Shown in pieces: positions 33,991-41,412 of a stretch of DNA of 43,044 nucleotides. The notes under the pieces are model-generated. The model did not search any database and was not told the origin of the DNA. It saw nothing but the letters and a program-made list of their open reading frames with translations. Position 1 is the first letter of the stretch; each line of letters starts with the position of its first letter. Origin of the DNA: an uncultured Bacteroidales bacterium. Its GTDB lineage: Bacteria > Bacteroidota > Bacteroidia > Bacteroidales > FEN-979. Position numbers and translations under genes: made by a program. The DNA lies in NCBI GenBank assembly GCA_903885595.1, contig CAISJJ010000334.1, positions 1-43,044 of the forward strand, given 5' to 3'.

Positions 33991-34146
33991 CTAGTTGCGC
34001 CTCATATTGAATACAATGGCAGCAATTACCCCTGGGATCCAGCCGCAGCAGGTTAGGATAAAAACCAGTAAAATAGCTCCGCATCCCCGGTCGAGAACGG
34101 CCAGTGGGGGGAAAATGATGCAGATGATTGCCCGGAGGATACCCAT
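33991..34146 (-). CDS. YqaE/Pmp3 family membrane proteolipid, 51 aa
   Basis: 51 residues with two membrane spans: an N-terminal MGILRAIICIIFPPLAVLD and a second span ILLVFILTCCGWIPGVIAAIVF. The motifs IICIIFPPLAV and LTCCGWIPGVIAA are the UPF0057/Pmp3 signature. Members are small plasma-membrane proteins linked with salt, cold and membrane-potential stress in yeast, plants and bacteria. Too short for many gene callers. The start codon directly follows the heptamer array on the upstream side. Probably a single-gene unit, with the cation transporter gene upstream on the same strand. Confidence 0.9.
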   Translation of the reverse strand: MGILRAIICIIFPPLAVLDRGCGAILLVFILTCCGWIPGVIAAIVFNMRRN

Positions 34147-34147
34147 T

Positions 34148-34196
34148 ATGAATTACGAATTACGAATGACAAGTGACAAGTGACAAGTGACAAAGA
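34148..34196. repeat. heptamer array GAATTAC to GAATGAC to AAGTGAC
   Basis: Units GAATTAC, GAATTAC, GAATGAC, AAGTGAC three times, AAAGATA in unbroken 7-bp phase, starting 4 bp upstream of the YqaE start codon (34146, minus strand). Shows the word conversion directly. Confidence 0.85.
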
Positions 34197-34242
34197 TAAA
34201 AAGACAGATGACCCCTTCAAGTTTTCCATGAACGTTTTTTCA

Positions 34243-34881
34243 TTATGGTTTATGGCAGCTGCAGTGGGTTTCAGTTTTTGCTTTTTCGAAGCATTCACGG
34301 CCTTCGGAAAACGAAAACCATGCGAGTCCAAGTGTACCAATGATGTCGATCCAGCCAATCCCGGTCAGTTCAAAAATAACGCTGGATAAAAGAAGCACAA
34401 CCGACATATAAATACAAACCCTTGTGCAGTGCGCATCGGCAATTATTGCGGCTGAGTTCAATATCTTTCCCACACGCAGTTTTATCAATACAAGAATGAA
34501 CATCACCACAATGGAAAGGGCTGAAATTACTACGCCCCAGAAGGTGGTTTCAGGTTTATGCCCGATAAAGAGGTTATTCCCGGCCGATATCAGCAATCCC
34601 GCTACAAGAATATAGAAAGCTATACCGGTTATGCGGAGCGCATTTTTTTCGAAAGTACTGCGGTGTTCTGCTCCGCTGGTTCTGATGCGAATGATCATTA
34701 GTGCAATCCCGATTCCCGAGATGACCTCGATCAGGCTGTCGACCCCAAATCCGAACAAGGTGAGGCTCTCGTCAGAAACCCCGAAATAAATACTGACAAG
34801 ACCTTCGATAATGTTGTAAGCAATGGTGAAAATGGCCAGTGCAAACGCCAAACGGTATGCCTTTTTAACCTTTTCAGTCAT
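34243..34881 (-). CDS. cation transporter, cation-diffusion-facilitator-like
   Basis: 212 residues with about six membrane spans. The family core appears as NIIEGLVSIYFGVSDESLTLFGFGVDSLIEVISG (Ser and Asp ligand positions of TM2) and NSAAIIADAHCTRVCIY (Asp/His of TM5). The usual cytoplasmic C-terminal domain is missing; the C-terminus is short with CSCHKP, possibly metal-binding. Members export divalent metals against protons. The metal cannot be named: the second HX3D site is not conserved, which marks a noncanonical branch. Upstream gap of ~300 bp. Confidence 0.75.
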   Translation of the reverse strand: MTEKVKKAYRLAFALAIFTIAYNIIEGLVSIYFGVSDESLTLFGFGVDSLIEVISGIGIALMIIRIRTSGAEHRSTFEKNALRITGIAFYILVAGLLISAGNNLFIGHKPETTFWGVVISALSIVVMFILVLIKLRVGKILNSAAIIADAHCTRVCIYMSVVLLLSSVIFELTGIGWIDIIGTLGLAWFSFSEGRECFEKAKTETHCSCHKP

Positions 34882-35177
34882 TTTTTTATATCGTTGCAGG
34901 TGGTTAAACTACATTTTAACAGGATTACGCATGTAATTCTGTCAAAATGCAGTTATGCTGAGCGTTTGAGTTCGGTTTAATTTGCAAATTCAATCAGCTG
35001 CCGTATAACTGAGTCATGGCTTTACCGGGAAACGAACATACCAAGATTCACTAATACATGGGGTTGGGTCATTAATCCTTACCGAAAACATCAACTTGCT
35101 TGAAGAGGATAAGCAGTTTTAAAAATCCCCACAAGCCGAAGCATAACCGGGCAAATATACGTATTATATCAGTTTCG
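34882..35177. other. 296-bp intergenic stretch, nothing recognised
   Basis: No open frame with a recognisable product, no array, no clear promoter box or hairpin. It separates the cation transporter start from the 3' end of the TIGR02757 gene. Confidence 0.5.
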
Positions 35178-35942
35178 TCACTTTTCAAACATACCCAGAC
35201 CAAAAAGTGCAAAATCATACTTTACCGGATCTTCCCGATTAAACGTCCTAAGCATATCGGTCAGCTCCAGTGCGGCTTTCCAATCGTTCTGCGTACGATG
35301 CAGCAGTCCCAGCCCCCGTGCAACGCGGCCAACATGAACATCCAGCGGACAAACCAGATTTGCCGGATCCAGGGACGACCAGATCCCGAAATCGACACCG
35401 CGGTCATCTTTTCTGACCATCCACCGGAGGAACATATTGAGCCTCTTAGCCGAAGATCCGGTCAACGGGTTTGCAATGTGCTTTTCTGACCTCGAAAGAT
35501 GCTCAGTTTCAAGGAATTTTTCCCTGAATCTGTTGATGGCATGGGCAGCGCCATGATCATTCAGTGTATTGAAAAGATGTTCGAGGCTTTGATGGGCACG
35601 ATAGATTTGCTGGAGCGAAGTGAGAAAAAAGAGGCAATCATCACCATTAAAAGTACGATGGACGAATAGGAGGAATGGTTTGAAATCTTCTGGCTTGGCG
35701 TTAACAAGGAATTCATACGGCGAAGTTCCCATCAACTTCACCAGTCTGTGTGCGTTTGTAACAATCGACTTCCGGTTTCCCCATGCGATGGTTGCGCTGA
35801 GGAATGCAGAAATTTCGATATCCTGTTTCCGGGTAAACATGTGAGGCACAGAAACCGGGTCGGATTCAATGAAAGAAGTATGGTTGTATTGATGATATTT
35901 CTCTTCGAGTAAAGCGAATAATTCTGCTTTCGTTAACCTCAT
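35178..35942 (-). CDS. TIGR02757 family protein (DUF2400)
   Basis: 254 residues, the family's usual length. Typical segments: FIESDPVSVPHMFTRKQDIEISAFLSATIAWGNRKSI, FVHRTFNGDD, KRLNMFLRWMVRKDDRGVDFGIWSS and PLDVHVGRVARGLGLLHR, the last resembling helix-hairpin-helix DNA glycosylase folds. The function is not established; a relation to HhH-GPD DNA repair enzymes is inferred from fold. Widely conserved in Bacteroidota. It lies downstream of vorC on the same strand (74 bp gap). Confidence 0.9.
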   Translation of the reverse strand: MRLTKAELFALLEEKYHQYNHTSFIESDPVSVPHMFTRKQDIEISAFLSATIAWGNRKSIVTNAHRLVKLMGTSPYEFLVNAKPEDFKPFLLFVHRTFNGDDCLFFLTSLQQIYRAHQSLEHLFNTLNDHGAAHAINRFREKFLETEHLSRSEKHIANPLTGSSAKRLNMFLRWMVRKDDRGVDFGIWSSLDPANLVCPLDVHVGRVARGLGLLHRTQNDWKAALELTDMLRTFNREDPVKYDFALFGLGMFEK

Positions 35943-36016
35943 GATAGCTCAGTTTGGGAAAAACCGAAATGGAAAACAGAAAAAAGTGGCGGTTTGAGCG
36001 CTGATGGCACTTCTTT

Positions 36017-36571
36017 TTAGTTCACCAGGTGGATTGCCTGCAATAACTCCTTTCCGAGCTCAATAGCTTTTTCATTTTCGGGGATGAGTGCATGGTGCCG
36101 GGCGGGCAGAGATTTCTCCAGTCCTTTGTGAATGTACTCCGGTGCGACCAATGGCTTTAGCTTAAGGAAACCTCCCAGGACAATCATGTTGAAAATTTTG
36201 GAAAGTCCGCGCTTTCCAGCCTCATCGGCGGCTTCGATCGAGTATATATTGATATCCCTGCGATCGGGGAAACGGGTGATCCCGTTTGGATCGTAAATCA
36301 GCAGTCCTCCGGGTTTGACAGTTTTTTCGAATTTATCCATCGATTGCTGGTTCAGAATGATGGCTGTATCATAAGAGTTCAGGATGGGGGAGCTGATGCG
36401 TTCATCGCTGATGATCACCGTTACATTGGCCGTTCCACCGCGCATTTCGGGACCGTATGAAGGCATCCAGCTGACTTCTTTATTCTGCATAACACCTGAA
36501 TAGGCGAGGATCTTTCCCATGGATAGAACTCCTTGTCCGCCAAAGCCTGCGATGATAATTTCTTCAGTCAT
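36017..36571 (-). CDS. vorC: 2-oxoacid:ferredoxin oxidoreductase, gamma subunit
   Basis: 184 residues. Gamma domain with IIIAGFGGQGVLSMGKILAYSG at the N-terminus and PSYGPEMRGGTANVTVIISD, typical of KorC/VorC/IorB-like gamma subunits. It completes a four-subunit oxidoreductase with the ferredoxin, alpha and beta subunits upstream. It is the last gene of vorDBAC. Between its start codon and the vorA stop are two adjacent arrays (36575-36607, heptamers; 36612-36663, octamers). Substrate is branched-chain 2-oxoacids or 2-oxoglutarate; sequence alone does not decide. Confidence 0.88.
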   Translation of the reverse strand: MTEEIIIAGFGGQGVLSMGKILAYSGVMQNKEVSWMPSYGPEMRGGTANVTVIISDERISSPILNSYDTAIILNQQSMDKFEKTVKPGGLLIYDPNGITRFPDRRDINIYSIEAADEAGKRGLSKIFNMIVLGGFLKLKPLVAPEYIHKGLEKSLPARHHALIPENEKAIELGKELLQAIHLVN

Positions 36572-36574
36572 TTT

Positions 36575-36609
36575 GATTTACGATTTACGATTTACGATTT
36601 ACGATTTTG
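36575..36609. repeat. heptamer array GATTTAC, 4-5 units, before vorC
   Basis: GATTTAC four times and GATTTTG in 7-bp phase, 4 bp from the vorC start codon. Read on the minus strand it is in the same orientation and similar distance to a start codon as the block before sucB. Confidence 0.9.
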
Positions 36610-36611
36610 CC

Positions 36612-36663
36612 GTTTCGCTACTTTTACTTTCGCTACTTCGCTATCTCGCTATCTCGCTACTTC
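36612..36663. repeat. octamer array, xxTCGCTA family, at the vorA stop
   Basis: TTTCGCTA, CTTTTACT, TTCGCTA, CTTCGCTA, TCTCGCTA twice, CTTCAATT; mostly 8-bp phase with one 7-bp unit. The vorA stop codon (CTA at 36649-36651) and its last codons (VAR) are inside the array. Confidence 0.85.
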
Positions 36664-37446
36664 AATTAATTTTCCATCCACCTTGATATCTCCCAGCTGA
36701 TAGAACGGGAACATATTTTCTTCCATCCATTTGTTGGATTGTACCGGCGTCATTTTCCAGCCTGAATTGCAATTGGAAACGATTTCGATGAATGATAACC
36801 CTTTGTTTTCCTTTTGGAGCTCAAAGGCTTTACGAATGGCTTTTTTTGTTTTCCGCACGTTATTTGGTGTGTGTACGGACTGGCGGGTAACATAATATAC
36901 GCCAGGCAGGTGGGCAACCAGTTCGGTCATCTTCAGCGGGTGGCCCATAGTGGGTACATCGCGGCCGTAAGGGGATGTGGATGAGCGCATTCCCGGCAAG
37001 GTTGTCGGGGCCATCTGGCCACCGGTCATACCGTAAATCCCGTTATTGATGAAAATGATTGTGATGTTTTCGCCACGGTTGCAGGCATGAATGGTTTCGG
37101 CCGTGCCAATGGCAGCAAGATCCCCGTCGCCCTGGTATGTAAATACGAAGTGGTTTGGCCACATGCGTTTTATGGCAGTTGCCAGGGCAGGCGCCCGCCC
37201 GTGTGCAGCGCCAAGCATATCGATGTTAAGGAAATCATACGCCAGCACAGAGCAGCCAACAGGAGATACGCCGATGGTTTTCTCGGTAATATCCATCTCT
37301 TCGATCACCTCCATCAGCATGCGGTGAGCGGTGCCATGACCGCAACCGGGGCAATAACTCAGCGGCCGGTCGACCATCAGGTCGGTCTTTTTATAGACAA
37401 TATTTTCCGGCTTCCGGATTTCGGGTTTTGCGAATAGTTCTTCCAT
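36649..37446 (-). CDS. vorA: 2-oxoacid:ferredoxin oxidoreductase, beta (TPP) subunit
   Basis: 265 residues. TPP subunit: SYCPGCGHGTAHRML, GVSPVGCSVLAYDFLNID, AAHGRAPALATAIKR, TPP/Mg motif YQGDGDLAAIGTAETIHACNRGE and FINNGIYGMTGGQMAPTT. Oxidative decarboxylation with VorB; electrons pass to the VorD ferredoxin. Its final residues VAR and the stop codon are encoded by the octamer array, so the array defines the C-terminus. Two bases separate its start and the vorB stop codon, so translation is likely coupled. Confidence 0.9.
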   Translation of the reverse strand: MEELFAKPEIRKPENIVYKKTDLMVDRPLSYCPGCGHGTAHRMLMEVIEEMDITEKTIGVSPVGCSVLAYDFLNIDMLGAAHGRAPALATAIKRMWPNHFVFTYQGDGDLAAIGTAETIHACNRGENITIIFINNGIYGMTGGQMAPTTLPGMRSSTSPYGRDVPTMGHPLKMTELVAHLPGVYYVTRQSVHTPNNVRKTKKAIRKAFELQKENKGLSFIEIVSNCNSGWKMTPVQSNKWMEENMFPFYQLGDIKVDGKLIEVAR

Positions 37447-37448
37447 AG

Positions 37449-38531
37449 TTAACCTCCGATAATTTTTTGTTCAAGCGCCCTGACCACTTCATCCGGGGAT
37501 GGGATAATACCACCGAAGCGGCCAAAATGTTCGATTTTAATTTTGCAGCCAACCGACAGTTTCACATCTTCGATCATTTGTCCGGCATTCATTTCGACCA
37601 CCAGAATTCCTTTTACCCTGTTGCCAACGTTCGATACTTCGATAGAGGGGAACGGGAAGAGGGTGATGGGGCGGAAAAGGCCTACTTTTATGCCCTTGGC
37701 ACGAGCCAGGTCGGTTGCTTTCTGACAGATACGTGCAGAGAGGCCAAAGGCAACGAAGAGGTATTCGGCATCTTCGCATTGGATTTCTTCATAAAGCACC
37801 TCTTTTTGCTCCATAACCTTGTATTTGGCCTGGAGTTTAAGGTTCACACGCTCCTGTCCTGCCGGATCGAGATCGAGGGAGGTAATGATATTGTGGTTAC
37901 GGGTTTTGGGCCGGCCATTCGATGCCCAGGGGCATTGCTTAATGATTTCATCGTCGGTACGCCGTGGTATCTGATCGAAGAGGACGACCTTTTCCATCAT
38001 CTGGCCGATGGCGCCATCCGACAGGATCATCACCGGGGTGCGGTATTCATATGCCTTTTCGAAACCAAGCTTCACGTGGTCACACATCTCCTGTACTGAA
38101 GCAGGAGCAAGAACCAGCATTTTGTAATCACCATGTCCGCCACCTTTTACAGCCTGAAAATAGTCGGCTTGTGAAGGCTGGATGGTTCCGAGTCCCGGAC
38201 CTCCCCTGACGACATTAACGATTACGGCAGGCAGTTCTGCCCCGGCCATATAACTGATTCCTTCCTGCATCAGGCTGACACCCGGACTGGAAGAGGAGGT
38301 CATGACCATTTTTCCTGTACCGGCGCCGCCGTAAAGCATGTTGATGGCTGCCACTTCGCTTTCGGCCTGAAGAACTACCATGCCTGTCCGCTCAAATGGT
38401 TTTTCGGCCATCAGGTATTCCATCACCTCGGATTGTGGCGTGATCGGGTATCCGAAATAACCGTCGCAACCAGCGCGAATTGCGGCTTCAGCCACGGCTT
38501 CGTTACCCTTCATTAATCTAAGTTCACCCAT
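37449..38531 (-). CDS. vorB: 2-oxoacid:ferredoxin oxidoreductase, alpha subunit (VorB)
   Basis: 360 residues. Alpha subunit: LMKGNEAVAEAAIRAGCDGYFGYPITPQSEVMEYL, TSSSSPGVSLMQEGISYMAGAELPAVIVNVVRGGPGLGTIQPSQADYF, and the domain II VEMNAGQMIEDV near the C-terminus. This form is annotated as 3-methyl-2-oxobutanoate dehydrogenase subunit VorB in Bacteroidales. The subunits are separate here, unlike the fused KorA at 20590. In an operon vorD-vorB-vorA-vorC. Confidence 0.9.
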   Translation of the reverse strand: MGELRLMKGNEAVAEAAIRAGCDGYFGYPITPQSEVMEYLMAEKPFERTGMVVLQAESEVAAINMLYGGAGTGKMVMTSSSSPGVSLMQEGISYMAGAELPAVIVNVVRGGPGLGTIQPSQADYFQAVKGGGHGDYKMLVLAPASVQEMCDHVKLGFEKAYEYRTPVMILSDGAIGQMMEKVVLFDQIPRRTDDEIIKQCPWASNGRPKTRNHNIITSLDLDPAGQERVNLKLQAKYKVMEQKEVLYEEIQCEDAEYLFVAFGLSARICQKATDLARAKGIKVGLFRPITLFPFPSIEVSNVGNRVKGILVVEMNAGQMIEDVKLSVGCKIKIEHFGRFGGIIPSPDEVVRALEQKIIGG

Positions 38532-38551
38532 GGAGTATATTTTTATAATTT

Positions 38552-38782
38552 CTATTCAGTTGTAACTTTGGCGCGGTACACTGTGATAACGCCATCGGGA
38601 CAAACCAGGGCGCAGTTGGTGCAGCCCGTGCACTCGTCATTTACCTTCATCGCGAAATGATAGCCTTTACTGTTCACTTCCTTCGACATTGCGATCACCG
38701 TGAACGGACAAGCAGCAAGACAAACTTCACAGCCCTTGCAGCGCTCAGTGTTGATCACGATATCACCTTTGATTTTAGCCAT
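38552..38782 (-). CDS. vorD: 2[4Fe-4S] ferredoxin subunit of the 2-oxoacid oxidoreductase
   Basis: 76 residues with CKGCEVCLAACPF and CTGCTNCALVCPD, two complete [4Fe-4S] motifs, and about 20 more residues on each side than the stand-alone ferredoxin at 22695. The first gene of the operon, 20 bp before vorB, so it is the dedicated electron-transfer subunit. A near -7 box TATTTTCG lies upstream on the minus strand. Confidence 0.9.
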   Translation of the reverse strand: MAKIKGDIVINTERCKGCEVCLAACPFTVIAMSKEVNSKGYHFAMKVNDECTGCTNCALVCPDGVITVYRAKVTTE

Positions 38783-38910
38783 ATGACAGATGTTATATTG
38801 TTAACAGTTTAACATTGCGAAAATAAGGAAAATAGTTTGAATCGTCAGCTGACTTTGCCCTGGAATTTAGCTTAGGCGGACTAATTTAGAACTGTTTTAA
38901 GTTCAAACAG

Positions 38911-39687
38911 CTATCTTCTTGCGACTCTGCCGTTAAGGCGGCGAAAATAATCTTCGTTCAGTTTGGGATCTATTTTCTGATAGAAGCTGATCAGCAGTAA
39001 GGCCTTTTTTCTGATCCGGAAATTATTATCCACGATTTCCCAGAATTCCTGGTTGCCGGTGAACAGGTTTTGTGCAAAAACATTTATATCTTCCTCAACC
39101 GAGGCCTGTGAGTATTTTGTCAGTAACCCTTTGTCATAGTATTCGGGATCAAGTAACATCGATGCTTCACCATTCATGATGGCATGTACGCCACCATTGC
39201 CATAAATAAAGGCAGGGGAGTTTGCGGCCTCCCAGGCCACGGTGTTAAGGTACCTGGGAAAGGAACGTTTTAATACGCTTGAAAATTCATGGTGAAATAC
39301 ACCTTCAATGTATTCGTCGGTGAAGCTGGGATTTGTTTCATCGTCGCAGATAAATACTGTGTTACGGATGTTTGTGCCGCCGAAGGCAACACCATAGAAT
39401 TTCATTTTTTTCAGGCCGTAAATGCGGTCGAGGTTTTCGCGGAGGACCTTATCAGGATATTTGGAAAAGGTGCGGTTAAGAATGGCGATGAACCGCTGAC
39501 GTTCGCTTCGGGCAAGCGGTTCTGTTTCTGCGTTGATTTTTGCGTTGTACCAGTGCTTTGGAAACATCTGGTCCTGAACCGTGAAACAGATCTCTGCGCT
39601 GGTGCGCTCATCCACATAAATATCAAGGGGATAGGAACTTCCCATCAATAGAACAACCACCATCAGCAACGGCCAAAACCTCCTCAT
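38911..39687 (-). CDS. putative zinc-metallopeptidase-like protein, exported
   Basis: 258 residues from MRRFWPLLMVVVLLMGSSYP, a signal-peptide-like start; an ATG 16 codons upstream is less likely. The central segment GVFHHEFSSVLKRSFP looks like a gluzincin helix but has HEFSS without the second His of HEXXH, so zinc binding is uncertain. Later acidic and Tyr-rich helices (VEEDINVFAQNLFTG, EIVDNNFRIRKKALLLISFYQKIDP) resemble uncharacterised Bacteroidota lipoprotein-like metallohydrolases. No lipobox Cys. Function unknown. Confidence 0.55.
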   Translation of the reverse strand: MRRFWPLLMVVVLLMGSSYPLDIYVDERTSAEICFTVQDQMFPKHWYNAKINAETEPLARSERQRFIAILNRTFSKYPDKVLRENLDRIYGLKKMKFYGVAFGGTNIRNTVFICDDETNPSFTDEYIEGVFHHEFSSVLKRSFPRYLNTVAWEAANSPAFIYGNGGVHAIMNGEASMLLDPEYYDKGLLTKYSQASVEEDINVFAQNLFTGNQEFWEIVDNNFRIRKKALLLISFYQKIDPKLNEDYFRRLNGRVARR

Positions 39688-39889
39688 CTGAATAATACCC
39701 AATTTTGCGGGTACAAAGATTGGCACTACGATCATTGATGAGAATCGCAGTGCAATCTTTTTGCTAACGGAGGAATGTTAACAGGAAATAGGGTTAATTG
39801 TCAGAAAATGAGATAATTGCTTCACAACTTGTGATAAAGATGCCAATTATGTCTGAAACAGGCTTACGGCGTTGTTAATAACTCCGGTT

Positions 39890-41203
39890 TTAAGAATGTT
39901 GCTCCCTGAATTTAACCAGCCGGGCTTCCAGGATTGGCAGCTGATCACGCTTGACAAGTGAGACGCAGGCCCGTATTCCTTCAAGTCTGTCGCTACCGGT
40001 GATACTCAGGGCAATGGCGCTGATACCATAGTAAATCAGCTCTTCGAGTAACTCTTCCCCCGTGAATCCCGGGTATGAGAAGGTAAAGTAAAAACCATCG
40101 GCAATGGGTTCATCTTCGTCCTTATCGTAAACGATGTTAAATCCATTGTCAGTAAACATTTTTTTCATAATCATGGCCTTTGCCCCGTATTCTTTTACCA
40201 CCTCGACAAAATCGAAGGTGCCGTCGTTTACGGCTTTCAGCATGGCAGCCAGACCATATTGGCTCGAATGGGAGGTGCCGGCGCTCAAAGCATAAACGGT
40301 GCCATAAATAAGGGCTCGCCCAAGAATATCGGTAGAATAACACCAGAGCAGGTTGGCCGACTGTGTGTTGAACAATTTATTTGATACGATCATCAGGCCG
40401 ATACGCTGACCTGCATAACTGAAAATCTTGGAACTGGAGATCAGGAGAACATAGTTGTCGGTATATTTTGCCACAGTGGGCTGGTAAGGTGGTTGCCCGG
40501 GTTTGGAATAATCTTTCCTGAAATCCATTGCGAAATATGCCAGGTCTTCAATAATGATCACATTGTATTTATTCGCCAGCTCGCCAATGATGCTCAGCTC
40601 TTTATGGGTAAAGCAAATCCAGGATGGATTATTTGGATTTGAATAAAGCACAGAATGGATGTTCCCTTTTGACAGGTATGATTCCAGTTTATCACGCAGT
40701 TTGTCTCCACGATAATTATAAACATCAAATGATTCAAAATTTAATCCAAGCACCCTGTGTTGCTGATGGTGAACAGGGAAGCCAGGATCGATGAACAGCG
40801 TTGTATCTTTTTGCTTGTCGATTTTCGAAAAGGTGAGGAATGCGGCAAATCCACCCTGCATGCTGCCAACTGTCGGAACACAGTTTGCTTCATCGACATC
40901 GATATCGAGAAAAAGTTTAACAAACCGCGAAGCCTCCTTTTTAAGTACCGGTGATCCTTCAATATCGGGATAAATTGAAGCAACCCCCCGTTGCAGCGCT
41001 TCAATTTCAGCCTCGACGCCAATGGAGGTTGGGGCCAGGCCCGGAACACCCATCTCCATACGTACAAATTTTTCGCCGGTCTCCTTTTCAATACCGTTGA
41101 TTAAACGCTTGATTTCACGGATGGATGCTTTTCCAATGCTTCGGATTTTACTTTCATGGAAATGCCGCTGAACAACTTCATAGTTGATGGGGGTATCTTT
41201 CAT
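39890..41203 (-). CDS. pyridoxal phosphate-dependent aminotransferase (class I/II)
   Basis: 437 residues. Fold-type I aminotransferase: YSNPNNPSWICF (substrate/cofactor loop), IIIEDLAYFAMDF, and the PLP lysine Lys259 in LLISSSKIFSYAGQRIGLM. N-terminal SIGKASIREI and MGVPGL are typical of the large Bacteroidota aminotransferase group annotated without a defined amino acid. Candidate for the transamination of aromatic or branched-chain amino acids that would feed VorDBAC or the arylacetate route next to it; this is inference from neighbourhood. Confidence 0.85.
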   Translation of the reverse strand: MKDTPINYEVVQRHFHESKIRSIGKASIREIKRLINGIEKETGEKFVRMEMGVPGLAPTSIGVEAEIEALQRGVASIYPDIEGSPVLKKEASRFVKLFLDIDVDEANCVPTVGSMQGGFAAFLTFSKIDKQKDTTLFIDPGFPVHHQQHRVLGLNFESFDVYNYRGDKLRDKLESYLSKGNIHSVLYSNPNNPSWICFTHKELSIIGELANKYNVIIIEDLAYFAMDFRKDYSKPGQPPYQPTVAKYTDNYVLLISSSKIFSYAGQRIGLMIVSNKLFNTQSANLLWCYSTDILGRALIYGTVYALSAGTSHSSQYGLAAMLKAVNDGTFDFVEVVKEYGAKAMIMKKMFTDNGFNIVYDKDEDEPIADGFYFTFSYPGFTGEELLEELIYYGISAIALSITGSDRLEGIRACVSLVKRDQLPILEARLVKFREQHS

Positions 41204-41412
41204 AACTGACGTGTGAATGGCGTATTGGTGAACTGAATAACAGGCAACAAAATTGAGTAATTATTTGCAATTATCCAACTGTTTTATAGGGGATAACATA
41301 ATTTTTTCAGGGATGACCATTCTGCAAAAACCAATAATGGCGTTGAACACACACGCATGTGTAAATACCAGGCATAATTTCTAGGAGAATAATACGAAAA
41401 AAGCTGACGCGA

